DNA from: Allosphingosinicella sp.
GTDB lineage: Bacteria; Pseudomonadota; Alphaproteobacteria; Sphingomonadales; Sphingomonadaceae
Reading direction: 5' to 3'
NCBI GenBank assembly: GCA_030447665.1
Contig: JAUJOJ010000014.1
Location: 1 to 57,800 of the forward strand
Length of the DNA: 57,800 bases
Each line of letters starts with the position of its first letter. Within the stretch, counting starts at the first letter, position 1. A program made the translations under genes and the position numbers. Positions 1 to 7,634 of the stretch are shown here, piece after piece. A model generated the notes under the pieces. That model made no database searches. It was not told where the DNA came from and saw nothing but the letters and a program-made list of their open reading frames with translations.

Positions 1-1348
1 AGATGATCTCGAAGTAACGAGCGAGCTGCCAGTCGGTTACCGCCTTGCGCGCCTCCCGCTCCTCCCACTCCCGGGTCGCAGCATAATGCTCGACGAATTC
101 GGACCCGAACAAGTCGCGCGCTGCGCCGGAGCCGCGGAAGCGCTGGGCGGCGTCCCACAAGGTTGAAGGAAGCGACCGCTCCGGCGTTTCATGATTATAG
201 GCATTGCCTTCGATCGGGGCGTCCGGCTCGATCTTCTGCTCAATCCCCCAGAGACCCGATCCGATTGCAGCGGCCAGCGCGATGTAGGGATTGATGTCCG
301 CCGCCGCGATCCGGTACTCGACCCGCTGGGAAGACGCGGACCCGCCGATGACACGAAGCGCGCAGGTGCGGTTCTCATAGCCCCAGGTTGCGGAGGTCGG
401 CGCCCAATAGCCTGGAATCAGCCGCGTGTATGAATTCACCGTTGGCGCCACCATCGCGAGCAGCTCCGGCATCAGCGCCTGCTGGCCACCCACATACCAG
501 CGCATGACGTCCGACATTTGGTGGCGCGCATCGGCATCGAAGAAGACAGACTCACCTGATTTGACGTCCAGCAGCGAGGAATGGAGGTGACCTGATTGCC
601 CCGGCACGTCCCGCGACCATTTCGCCATGAAGGTCGCCATCCAGCCCCGCCTCTGACACAGGACCTTGAGGATCGTCTTGAACAGCGCCGCCTTGTCGGC
701 GGCCTCGAGCGCGTCGTCCACCTGGATTGCGGCTTCGATGACACCCGGTCCCGTTTCGGTGTGAAGCCCCTCCAGCTCGATCCGCATCTCCTGGCAGGTG
801 GACCAGAGCTCCTGATAAAAATCGGAATGGACGCCCGACCGCAGCATAGAATAGCCGAAATTGCCGGGCGTGATCGGCTTCAGGTTGCGATAGCCCTTGT
901 CCCGAACCGACTGCGGCGTTTCCTCAAACACGAAGAACTCGAACTCACAGGCGGCCTTCACCTTCCAGCCCTTCTCCGCAGCGCGATCGAGCACGCGCCG
1001 GAGTATCCCACGTGGGCAGATGGCCTCCGCCCGACCTGAAAATTCCGCCAGGATCAGCGGCATTCCGCCTTCGAAAGGCAAAGCGCGCAGCGTCTCGGGA
1101 AGCAGCCGTGCCTGCGCGTCCGGATAGGCGGTGTGCCAGCCGGTGAAGCTGATATTGTCGTAAAGCTGGTCGTTGGAATCCCAGCCGAGCACGACGTCGC
1201 AGAAGCCGAAGCCCTTCTTCAGCGCCGATCCGAGCTTGTCCGCGGCCATATATTTGCCGCGGAAGATGCCGTCGCCGTCAAATACCCCCACCTTCGCGCA
1301 AGCAGGAGTGCGTGCCGAGACTAACTTGAGGATTTCTTGTGCCGTCAC
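1..1348 (-). CDS. Glutamine synthetase-family ligase (3'-truncated by window edge)
   Basis: The protein is an ATP-dependent amine-glutamate ligase of the glutamine synthetase fold. Translation gives a beta-Grasp N-terminal part (KVGVFDGDGIFRGKY, GWDSNDQLYDN), the CEFEFF glutamate/metal strand and the SGHLHSSL metal/ATP segment, all expected in GlnA-like enzymes. A GTG start at 1348 is preceded by AGGAAAAGGGG, and an in-frame stop lies just upstream at 1376-1378, so no longer start exists. The C-terminus lies outside the window. It is downstream of, and on the same strand as, a GNAT-nitrilase fusion. It resembles the GlnT/PuuA-like side branch (amine or gamma-glutamyl ligases) more than housekeeping GlnA, but the substrate cannot be read from sequence. 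Family call is secure; exact reaction is inference. Confidence 0.88.
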   Translation of the reverse strand, partial: MTAQEILKLVSARTPACAKVGVFDGDGIFRGKYMAADKLGSALKKGFGFCDVVLGWDSNDQLYDNISFTGWHTAYPDAQARLLPETLRALPFEGGMPLILAEFSGRAEAICPRGILRRVLDRAAEKGWKVKAACEFEFFVFEETPQSVRDKGYRNLKPITPGNFGYSMLRSGVHSDFYQELWSTCQEMRIELEGLHTETGPGVIEAAIQVDDALEAADKAALFKTILKVLCQRRGWMATFMAKWSRDVPGQSGHLHSSLLDVKSGESVFFDADARHQMSDVMRWYVGGQQALMPELLAMVAPTVNSYTRLIPGYWAPTSATWGYENRTCALRVIGGSASSQRVEYRIAAADINPYIALAAAIGSGLWGIEQKIEPDAPIEGNAYNHETPERSLPSTLWDAAQRFRGSGAARDLFGSEFVEHYAATREWEEREARKAVTDWQLARYFEII

Positions 1349-1507
1349 CGCGATGCCCCTTTTCCTGAACTTGTCTCACGCAGGCTCAGCCTCGGCAATG
1401 GCCGGTTTTCGCGATTGCCCTCAGGTGCGATCACTCCTTTGCACTTCACCTGCGTATCAAAGAGCTCTCGTCGCCGCCTACGTTGCCGCCTGCCCGCGAG
1501 GAGAGAT

Positions 1508-3115
1508 TCAGCCGCCGCCCGGGGCCTTGGAACCCGCCGGCCGGCTCTCCGAGCCGCCCTGGTCGCCCCTGAGGCCGCGCTTCCAATCGACCCGGTAGAG
1601 GTCGAATCGGCGATCCGCGAGGTTCCGGACCGTTCCTTCCGCGCGTGCCCAGGTGAGGTCAGCGAGGTTCACGTCGGCTATGGTCACCGTTTCAATATTT
1701 TCGCTCGCTTCCGCGGCGATCCCATCCCTGGCGAACGGGAAGTCGCACGGGGTGAGAATGCAGGACTGGGCATATTGGATGTCCATATTGTCCACACCGG
1801 GAAGATTGCCGACGTTGCCGGATAGGACGACGAAACACTGGTTCTCGATCGCTCGCGCCTGGGCGCAATAGCGGACCCGCATATAGCCTTGCCGGTTGTC
1901 GGTGCAGAACGGGACGAAGATGATCCGGGCGCCCTCGTCGACCAGGCGGCGCGCCAATTCCGGAAACTCGCTGTCATAGCAGATGAGCACGCCGATCGGA
2001 CCGATGTCGGTCTGAATGACGTCGACCGAGCTGCCGCCCTTGATCTTCCACCAATAGGCTTCGTTCGGCGTTGGATGGATCTTCTCCTGCGCATGAACGG
2101 AGCCGTCTCGCAGGCATATATAGGCCACGTTCTGGACACTGCCGTCGTCCGTGCGGGTAGGATGTGATCCGCCCACGATGTTGATGTTGTAGCGCAGCGC
2201 CATTCGCGAGAGTTCGGCTACAATGGGCGCCCTGTGTTCGGTCATCCGGTCGATCGCGGCCATTGGCGAAAGCGTCTCGGCCTCGAACGAGAGCAGCGAC
2301 ATCGTGAACAGTTCGGGAAAGACTACGAAATCGGCCCGGTAGTCCGCCGCCACGTCTACGAAATATTCTACATTCTGAACGAACTCGTTGAAATTAGCGA
2401 CGGCTCGCGCTTGGAGCTGAACGGTGGCCAGCCTCACGCTCTCGACGCCCCGCGGAACGCGAAAGGAGGGTGGTTCGCTGGGATCCACATACGGATTGCG
2501 CCACACCATGTGCGCCGCGAATCCGCCGGATGGGCCGTCGAGCGGCAGATATCGCTTGAGGACGCGTATCGGGGTGAAACCGTTCGCAAGCTGAAAGCCG
2601 ATGACGGGGTCGCGAAGCTTCCCCTCTCGGACCTGTGCAAGGTAGTCTTCGGGGCCCCCTACCTTGGATTTGGAACGAGCATAGCCGGGCATGCGGCCGC
2701 CGAACACGATGCCGCGCAATTCCAGCCGTTCAGCAAGCGCTCGACGCGCCTCGTAAAGTCGCTTGCCGATCCGCAGGCCCCGCTGGCGCTCGTCGACCGC
2801 CATTTCGATGCCGTAGAGCCAGTCGCCGGTCGGATCGTGACGGCTTCCGAAGCCGTTGCCGCTGATCGTACTCCAATCGTGAGGCGCGAGCGCGAGCGCC
2901 TCGTCGATGCGCGATGACGCGCAATAGCCGACGATCTTGCCTTCCAGGGCGGCAACGAACTGCCCTTCCGGGAAATTGTTGATCTGTCCGAGGATCTGCC
3001 CAGCGCTATAATTTTCGATGCCCGGATAGGCGCGGCTGATCAGCGCGAGGATGCCGGGGACGTCTGCCGGAACCGGAACGCGCACCTCCAGCGTGGCGGG
3101 GCTATTCCGGGACAT
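1508..3115 (-). CDS. Bifunctional GNAT acetyltransferase / nitrilase-family amidohydrolase
   Basis: A 535-residue two-domain cytosolic protein. Residues about 10-205 form a GNAT N-acetyltransferase domain (ISRAYPGIENYSAGQ, then the acetyl-CoA loop ERQRGLRIGKRLYEAR). Residues about 225-500 form a carbon-nitrogen hydrolase with the complete Glu-Lys-Cys triad: E268 in FPELF, K345 in EKIHPTP and C379 in LICYDSEFPE. This fusion is a known architecture in proteobacteria and usually neighbours a glutamine synthetase homologue, as here (159 bp upstream of it, same strand). Start ATG at 3115 has AGGAG about 8 nt upstream. A joint role in amide or gamma-glutamyl-amine turnover is plausible but inferred; the natural substrate is not known from sequence. 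Confidence 0.93.
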   Translation of the reverse strand: MSRNSPATLEVRVPVPADVPGILALISRAYPGIENYSAGQILGQINNFPEGQFVAALEGKIVGYCASSRIDEALALAPHDWSTISGNGFGSRHDPTGDWLYGIEMAVDERQRGLRIGKRLYEARRALAERLELRGIVFGGRMPGYARSKSKVGGPEDYLAQVREGKLRDPVIGFQLANGFTPIRVLKRYLPLDGPSGGFAAHMVWRNPYVDPSEPPSFRVPRGVESVRLATVQLQARAVANFNEFVQNVEYFVDVAADYRADFVVFPELFTMSLLSFEAETLSPMAAIDRMTEHRAPIVAELSRMALRYNINIVGGSHPTRTDDGSVQNVAYICLRDGSVHAQEKIHPTPNEAYWWKIKGGSSVDVIQTDIGPIGVLICYDSEFPELARRLVDEGARIIFVPFCTDNRQGYMRVRYCAQARAIENQCFVVLSGNVGNLPGVDNMDIQYAQSCILTPCDFPFARDGIAAEASENIETVTIADVNLADLTWARAEGTVRNLADRRFDLYRVDWKRGLRGDQGGSESRPAGSKAPGGG

Positions 3116-3153
3116 TCACGCGCTCCTACTCCATCAACCGGATCGGCTGGGAC

Positions 3154-3489
3154 TTACTTGCGGTTTTTCCGCGCTGCATAGCGCGCATCGCGCGCAAGCT
3201 TCCTCTCCGCTTCGGTCGGAGGCGCCGGAACAGCCGCGGCCTTCGATGCCGCCTCGGCTTTTGCTGCCGAGGCCGCGGCCTTGGCCTCCCTTGCGGCCTG
3301 CTCTGCCGCTTTTTTGGCGGTGCGCTTTTCAGTCTCCACCGCTTCCCGACTTAAACGTGCCGCTTGACGCTCGGCCGCGAGCTTTTCGTCAACCGGCGGC
3401 TTCAGGCGCAGATTGTCCAGCGCCCTCTGCTTGGCTTCCGCAGCGCGGTCGACCCGATCCTGGAAAGACGGATCTTTGTATGACTTCAT
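3154..3489 (-). CDS. DUF6481 family small basic coiled-coil protein
   Basis: A 111-residue protein rich in Ala, Lys, Arg and Glu, with a long continuous helix (about residues 25-85, repeated AAREAKAAA-type heptads) and a basic tail ending RYAARKNRK. This composition and the opening MKSYKDPSFQDR match the DUF6481 family common in sphingomonads, for which no function is established. No signal peptide or membrane segment is visible. It lies in a run of short minus-strand genes (3553, 3846, 4147), a pattern of small stress-type proteins near a cold-shock gene. Binding of nucleic acid or ribosomes is possible from the charge but is only a guess. Confidence 0.8.
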   Translation of the reverse strand: MKSYKDPSFQDRVDRAAEAKQRALDNLRLKPPVDEKLAAERQAARLSREAVETEKRTAKKAAEQAAREAKAAASAAKAEAASKAAAVPAPPTEAERKLARDARYAARKNRK

Positions 3490-3552
3490 TGCTCCCTAGG
3501 ACTCCTCAATCATCTTGATCATCGCGACAGAGCGGCCGCACAGCAAGCGAAG

Positions 3553-3762
3553 CTATTTGTTCGCGAATTGGCCGACCTCGGCGCCGAAATGTTCCTTTGC
3601 GAAGGCTCGGGCCGCCGTAGCGGTCTTGAACCTATCCTCGTGCATGGTCGACGTCACGAGTGGATAGTTCTGCGAGTTGTAGCGAGTTTCGCGGACCGTG
3701 AGGCGTACGGCGCCTTCTGCATCCTTGGCGATCAGGAATGGACGTACGGGCGTTTTCGACAC
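3553..3762 (-). CDS. Hypothetical protein, 69 residues
   Basis: A short basic soluble protein, not recognised. It has beta-rich segments (AVRLTVRETRYNSQNYPLVTS) and a C-terminal helix (ATAARAFAKEHFGA) and no signal peptide. Start is GTG at 3762 with GGAGAA about 7 nt upstream. Codon use matches neighbouring real genes and the protein has the even composition of a true small ORF. It could be a stress-linked small protein given the cold-shock gene close by on the same strand, but nothing in the sequence fixes a role. Confidence 0.65.
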   Translation of the reverse strand: MSKTPVRPFLIAKDAEGAVRLTVRETRYNSQNYPLVTSTMHEDRFKTATAARAFAKEHFGAEVGQFANK

Positions 3763-3845
3763 AGGCAGTTCTCCAGATTATGGTGCAACGGTGTTGGGGT
3801 GGCCAGATGCCGACGGGCGGGCCTCCCTTTGATGCTAGCCGGCGA

Positions 3846-4061
3846 TCAGGACTGCGTTCGCCTCTGCAGCGCAGCACGTTCGCTTGCCTTGTCGGCGCTC
3901 AACTTGTCTCGCATCTTCTCGCCACGCTCACTGCGAGCGGCCATCTCGGTCCAGGTTGCTTCTGAGCGAAGCCAACGATCACGGACATTGTGGAGAATTG
4001 CCGCACTCGCTCCGGCGCGAGCCTCTGCTGCGCGTTCGAGGTAGAATTCGTGTGCCGACAT
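3846..4061 (-). CDS. Hypothetical protein, 71 residues
   Basis: A small helical, highly charged protein beginning MSAHEFYLERAAEA and ending in a Lys/Arg/Glu-rich segment. The open frame extends further upstream (to 4265), but the ATG at 4061 is chosen because CAGGAG sits about 6 nt before it, and because the extension would run through a terminator-like hairpin and the cold-shock gene. Family not recognised; the layout (YxxRAAEAR followed by a loop and a charged helix) resembles small uncharacterised alphaproteobacterial proteins. No transmembrane or export signal is visible. Confidence 0.6.
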   Translation of the reverse strand: MSAHEFYLERAAEARAGASAAILHNVRDRWLRSEATWTEMAARSERGEKMRDKLSADKASERAALQRRTQS

Positions 4062-4077
4062 GTGATCTCCTGTTTTC

Positions 4078-4110
4078 GCAGAAAATAGGCGGATGCCGTG
4101 GGCACCCGCC
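4078..4110 (-). terminator. Rho-independent terminator downstream of the cold-shock gene
   Basis: Read on the minus strand, GGCGGGTGCC and GGCATCCGCC form a stem with a short CAC loop, followed directly by TATTTTCT. It lies between the stop of the cold-shock gene (4147) and the SD of the 71-residue gene (start 4061), so it should end the cold-shock transcript. A second strong hairpin (CCTCCGCT / AGCGGAGG) sits at about 4120-4142. Confidence 0.65.
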
Positions 4111-4146
4111 TTCCTTTTCTCCTCCGCTACAAGCGGAGGCCGCAGC

Positions 4147-4353
4147 TTAGGCCGCTTGCAGATTGACTGCGCTGGACTTGCCGCGCTTGTCATTCTCAAG
4201 CTCGTAAGACAGGCGCTGCTCCTTTTCCAGGGAGTGCATCCCTGCGGCCTCCACAGCGGTGACATGCACGAACGCGTCCTTGCCTCCGGCTTCGTTGGTG
4301 ATGAAGCCGTAGCCCTTGGAGATGTCGAAAAATTTCACGGTGCCGATTGGCAT
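4147..4353 (-). CDS. Cold-shock domain protein
   Basis: A single cold-shock (OB-fold) domain of 68 residues. It carries the RNP1-like motif KGYGFIT and the RNP2-like motif DAFVHVTAV, with the usual opening GTVKFFD. Proteins of this family bind single-stranded RNA/DNA and melt secondary structure in mRNA. The ATG at 4353 is preferred over a TTG two codons upstream because AGAAGGAAT lies about 7 nt before it. The roughly 100-nt region upstream could be a structured 5' leader as in other csp genes, but no motif was confirmed. Monocistronic: a terminator follows at 4078-4110. Confidence 0.93.
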   Translation of the reverse strand: MPIGTVKFFDISKGYGFITNEAGGKDAFVHVTAVEAAGMHSLEKEQRLSYELENDKRGKSSAVNLQAA

Positions 4354-4705
4354 AACCAATTCCTTCTCGATGAAGGGACCAGAAAGCGGTCCCCGGACGC
4401 TAGGAGAAGCGAGAGAAGGAATGGAGCCGCAAAGCGCCGAAGACCGTCAAATTGCGACTGTAGCACAACCTATATAGGCGCCCGGGCGGGAAATGTTAGG
4501 GGCCGCGCTCGGCTTGTGCCGGAGATTGGCGCCATTCAAAGGCGTCGCCACCACGGCTGCCACGTTCGCATGGAAGATTGGCACTTGCAGACTAAAAAAG
4601 ATTAGGCCGGCGGTCTCACACCTATTATAGTTGCCTGATCGCGGTCATTCTTTGGCGGGCCCCGACAGAGAGACTCGCAAGCTCCCGCCCTCGCTTGGAG
4701 CTACC

Positions 4706-5458
4706 ATGCAAATCGGATCACAAACTTTAGCCCCGCTCGTGCGGAAGCTCTCGCTCCACGCCCCTCTCAGTCAAGAGGACCAGGCAGCATTGCTGGCGTT
4801 GCCGCACGCCGTGCGCAACTTGGAACTTGGGCAGTATATCTTACGGGAAGGCGACGTGCCCACCCACTCCTGTCTTGTGGTCTCCGGCTTCGCCATCCGC
4901 CACAAGATCACGGGGAATGGGGGACGGCAAATTGTAAACATCCACCTCTCAGGCGACATGGTTGACCTGCAAAACTCGCTCCTCACGACAGCAGATCACA
5001 ACGTCCAGGCGCTCAGTAGAATGAGCGCGGCATTCCTCCCGCGTGAGGCCATAGTGGAACTCGGGTTCAGCCGGCCGGCTGTAGGAAAAGCGCTGTGGCT
5101 TGAGACGCTGGTTGAAGGATCGATCTCGCGTGAGTGGATCACTAACGTCGGCCGTCGCGACGCTCAGACGCGAGTGGCGCACCTTTTGTGCGAGTTCGCT
5201 TACCGGCTCGATGCGGTAGGCATTGGACCGGAGTGCAATTACGAACTCCCCATGACGCAGGAGCAGCTAGCGGATTCAGTTGGGCTCACTCCTGTTCACG
5301 TGAACCGAACATTGAAGGCTCTTGACGCTGCCGGCCTGACCAAGCGGAGCAGGAAATCGGTCGTCATCACGGATCTCCAGAAGCTGGCTGAAACCGGAGA
5401 CTTCAGGTCGACATACCTTCATCTCCCGCCGCACGCTCTGCCGAAGCACCATCAGTAG
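4706..5458 (+). CDS. Crp/Fnr family transcription regulator
   Basis: A 250-residue regulator with an N-terminal cyclic-nucleotide-type beta barrel (about residues 20-125, LELGQYILREGDVPTHSCLVVSGF) and a C-terminal winged helix (about 145-225) with recognition helix region MTQEQLADSVGLTPVHVNRTLKALDAAGL. No N-terminal cysteine cluster is present, so an FNR-type iron-sulfur oxygen sensor is unlikely; the ligand is unknown. The start at 4706 is chosen for the GGAG 6 nt upstream; the frame is open back to a TTG at 4631. It is divergent from the cold-shock gene and followed by a broken aspartyl protease, so its targets cannot be deduced from position. Confidence 0.88.
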   Translation: MQIGSQTLAPLVRKLSLHAPLSQEDQAALLALPHAVRNLELGQYILREGDVPTHSCLVVSGFAIRHKITGNGGRQIVNIHLSGDMVDLQNSLLTTADHNVQALSRMSAAFLPREAIVELGFSRPAVGKALWLETLVEGSISREWITNVGRRDAQTRVAHLLCEFAYRLDAVGIGPECNYELPMTQEQLADSVGLTPVHVNRTLKALDAAGLTKRSRKSVVITDLQKLAETGDFRSTYLHLPPHALPKHHQ

Positions 5459-5559
5459 ACCGGTGGCCGCCTGTGCTAGCCATCAATCGTGACAACCTCG
5501 CCAAACTTCACAGTTCGCGGCGGATATCCGAAATTTGCGCCTTTCAGGAAAGGAAGCGA

Positions 5560-6722
5560 TTGCTCCTCTCTCGCTACAGCCTGAGTCTGATATTGGGTCT
5601 GTTATGCTCGGCCGCTGCCGTCGGCGTCGGAGCAGCGGCGCAAGCGCCCCGAATCAGCAAACCGAAGCCTGCTCCGCCTTCGGTCTCGACCATGCCGCCG
5701 CTCCCGCCTGCGGACATCGACAATAGCCTCGCGGTAGAGGGTGACGAGATTGACGCTCGCAAGGTGGAAACGCGGCTTACCGTCGAAGTGCGGGTGAATG
5801 GCCGCGGTCCCTATCAATTCGTCGTCGACAGCGGCGCCGACGTCTGTGGTCGGGCTGCGCATCGCGCGCGAGTTGCAACTGCCGCTCGGTACGCCGGTTG
5901 TTTTGAACAACATGACCGACCGGAACATCGTCGACCGAGTGAAGGTCGACGGCCTGACCCTCGGCCCGAGTACGATCAGGAACCTGGAACTCCTGCGTTG
6001 CGGGAACGGGATCTTGGCGGCGCGGGCATGATCGGCATCGACGCACTCGTCCGCCAGCGCCTGATGATGGACTTCGAAAAGCGTTCGATCAAGGTTGAGG
6101 ACGCGCTGAAACCTATAAAGTCTTACCCTGGTGAGATCGTGGTTGTCGCGCAGCTGAGGCGCGGCCAATTGATCTGACTCAAGTCAGAGCCGGTGGCTTG
6201 TCGCTCGAGGCGGTGATCGATACCGGATCCCAGATCACGATCGGCAATCTCGCCCTTCGCGACAAACTGGTTCGCCGCGGGCGCGACAAGCTCGAGACGG
6301 TGACGGCGACGGGCGTCACTGGAAAGACTATTGACTTGCAACTCGCGCAGATCGGCGAGCTTCGGGTCGGTCCGGTGACTCTGCGCAATGTGCCCATGGC
6401 CTTCGCAGATGTACCGCCCTTCGAGGTGTTCGGCCTTTCCGACCGGCCCGCTTTGCTTCTCGGGACGGACCTGTTGGAGACCTTCCGCCGGGTCTCGCTC
6501 GATTTCCGGGCTCGCAAGGTGCGCTTTCAGCTGCGGCGCTGCACAACACAGGCGGTTACGATCAGCACGTCGGGCTCGTCCTTGACGCGCCTTTCGTCGA
6601 CGGGCGCAGCCGGAAGTCTGCGGAAGATAGCCACGCACAGGGGCCAGGAACCCGACGGTATCGCTGGCCCGGCCGCGCGCGGATCGCACGCGCGCACGCC
6701 AGTGGTTTCAGCAGCGTGGTGA
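5560..6722 (+). pseudogene. Retropepsin-like aspartyl protease, secreted, frame-broken
   Basis: A coherent secreted protein can be read only by switching frames at least three times (near 5842, 5990 and 6172). It starts with a signal peptide (LSLILGLLCSAAAVGVGAAAQ), then a first retropepsin-like lobe with VVDSGAD as the catalytic DSG, then a second lobe with AVIDTGSQ (DTG) and a LLLGTDLLETF strand. The two-lobed DSG/DTG layout matches exported alphaproteobacterial aspartyl proteases. The start is taken as TTG 5560 with AAAGGA upstream; the true stop probably lies near 6540 if another base is missing. Because conserved motifs persist across each break, sequencing indels are as likely as real decay. 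Confidence 0.7.
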
Positions 6723-6734
6723 TCGGTTCGGCCG

Positions 6735-6803
6735 CTCTATTCAGATGGTTGAGACCAAGATTCACGCTTCAGGTTGATTCAACCTGAAGCGATCTTGGTC
6801 TAG
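6735..6803. repeat. Composite hairpin repeat, copy 1
   Basis: An imperfect palindrome GAGACCAAGATTCAC-stem-GATCTTGGTCTAG at 6751-6803, whose core stem is GCTTCAGGTTG / CAACCTGAAGC around a GATT/AAT loop, preceded by CTCTATTCAGATGGTT. The whole unit is an inverted, base-identical copy of 37431-37499. It lies between the convergent ends of the aspartyl protease and the TetR gene, so it could act as a bidirectional terminator. Confidence 0.85.
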
Positions 6804-7032
6804 CGCGCCGCCGGTGGCGGGATCTCGAGCATCGTCGCCGCGCACGATCCGCGCCGAAGCCCCTGTCTTCCGGCAAGCCCGCTTCTGCGATCGGCGCGTG
6901 TCGAAGATAGGGCGATGTCGGAGGAACGGCGCCCCTTCTCCGCGCGCAGAAGCGTTGGTGCGGACCTAAACTAGACGGAAACTGTGACGTCGCCGCCAGA
7001 AGCTAAGACACGTGACGCCGCGAACTGTGCGC

Positions 7033-7572
7033 TTACGAATGCCCGAGACCAAATAGCCGGTATGCCGCCTGCCTTATCCCAGGGAGCCGGGGGTCGGCGG
7101 GATCATCGATGAGCCACTGGCTCCCGACCGCGACGGCATACTGGACAAAGGCTTCGGAGCGCGGGTCATCCACCTCCGGCCGGATGGTCGCGATCAGCAG
7201 CGCCAGGCCCTCCACGCGGGCCCGATCCACCTCATCGAGGCCACGGCGCACGACCGGCTCCGCGACCGCGAGCTGACGCAGGACCCGCTCGAAACGGTGG
7301 TCCATTCGGAATGGCTCCTCCCGCAGAAATGCACGCAAGCCGTCCGGCGTGCCGTCGCACGGCAGCTGCGCCGCTCTCTCCTCCAATGCCTGCCGACGCC
7401 AGTGCGCCATCAGATCAGACAGGAAGACGTCCCGGTCCGCGAAGTGGTGATAGAAACTGCCGCGCGTCTTACCCGCTGCCGCCGTCAGCCGCTCGATCGT
7501 CAGCGCGTCCGCACCGTGCTCCCGCAGCAGCTCCAATCCAAGTTCAAGCCAGTTCGCACGCGAGAACCTCAA
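7033..7572 (-). CDS. TetR/AcrR family repressor
   Basis: A 179-residue regulator with an N-terminal TetR helix-turn-helix (ALTIERLTAAAGKTRGSFYHHFADRDVFL) and a helical ligand-binding half. It is divergent from a cytochrome P450 gene, with a 17-bp perfect dyad in the shared promoter region, so it very likely represses the P450 and itself. TTG at 7572 is preferred because GGGAGGT lies 6 nt upstream and because the alternative ATG at 7599 sits inside the operator dyad. The inducer is unknown; it may be the P450 substrate. Family call firm, start less so. Confidence 0.87.
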   Translation of the reverse strand: MRFSRANWLELGLELLREHGADALTIERLTAAAGKTRGSFYHHFADRDVFLSDLMAHWRRQALEERAAQLPCDGTPDGLRAFLREEPFRMDHRFERVLRQLAVAEPVVRRGLDEVDRARVEGLALLIATIRPEVDDPRSEAFVQYAVAVGSQWLIDDPADPRLPGIRQAAYRLFGLGHS

Positions 7573-7585
7573 TGTGCACCTCCCA

Positions 7586-7614
7586 TTGGACAATACCATA
7601 CTACATGGTATGTA
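7586..7614 (+). promoter_or_regulatory. P450 promoter with TetR-type operator in the spacer
   Basis: TTGGAC (7586-7591) and TATGTA (7609-7614) are spaced by 17 bp and fit a sigma-70-type promoter for the P450 gene. A perfect dyad TACCAT-actac-ATGGTA (7594-7610) fills the spacer, overlapping the -10. Binding of the divergent TetR protein here would block both genes. The predicted transcript start leaves a leader of about 15 nt before the P450 SD (GAGGAG). Confidence 0.7.
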
Positions 7615-7634
7615 AACAGTCGAGGAGCTAATCC

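Noticed and set aside
2234..2917. A 227-residue plus-strand frame
   Set aside because: Opposite strand of the GNAT-nitrilase gene, whose motifs are complete.
6735..6803. Regular palindromes taken as CRISPR repeats
   Set aside because: Copies are many kilobases apart, not arrayed, with no cas genes in the window.
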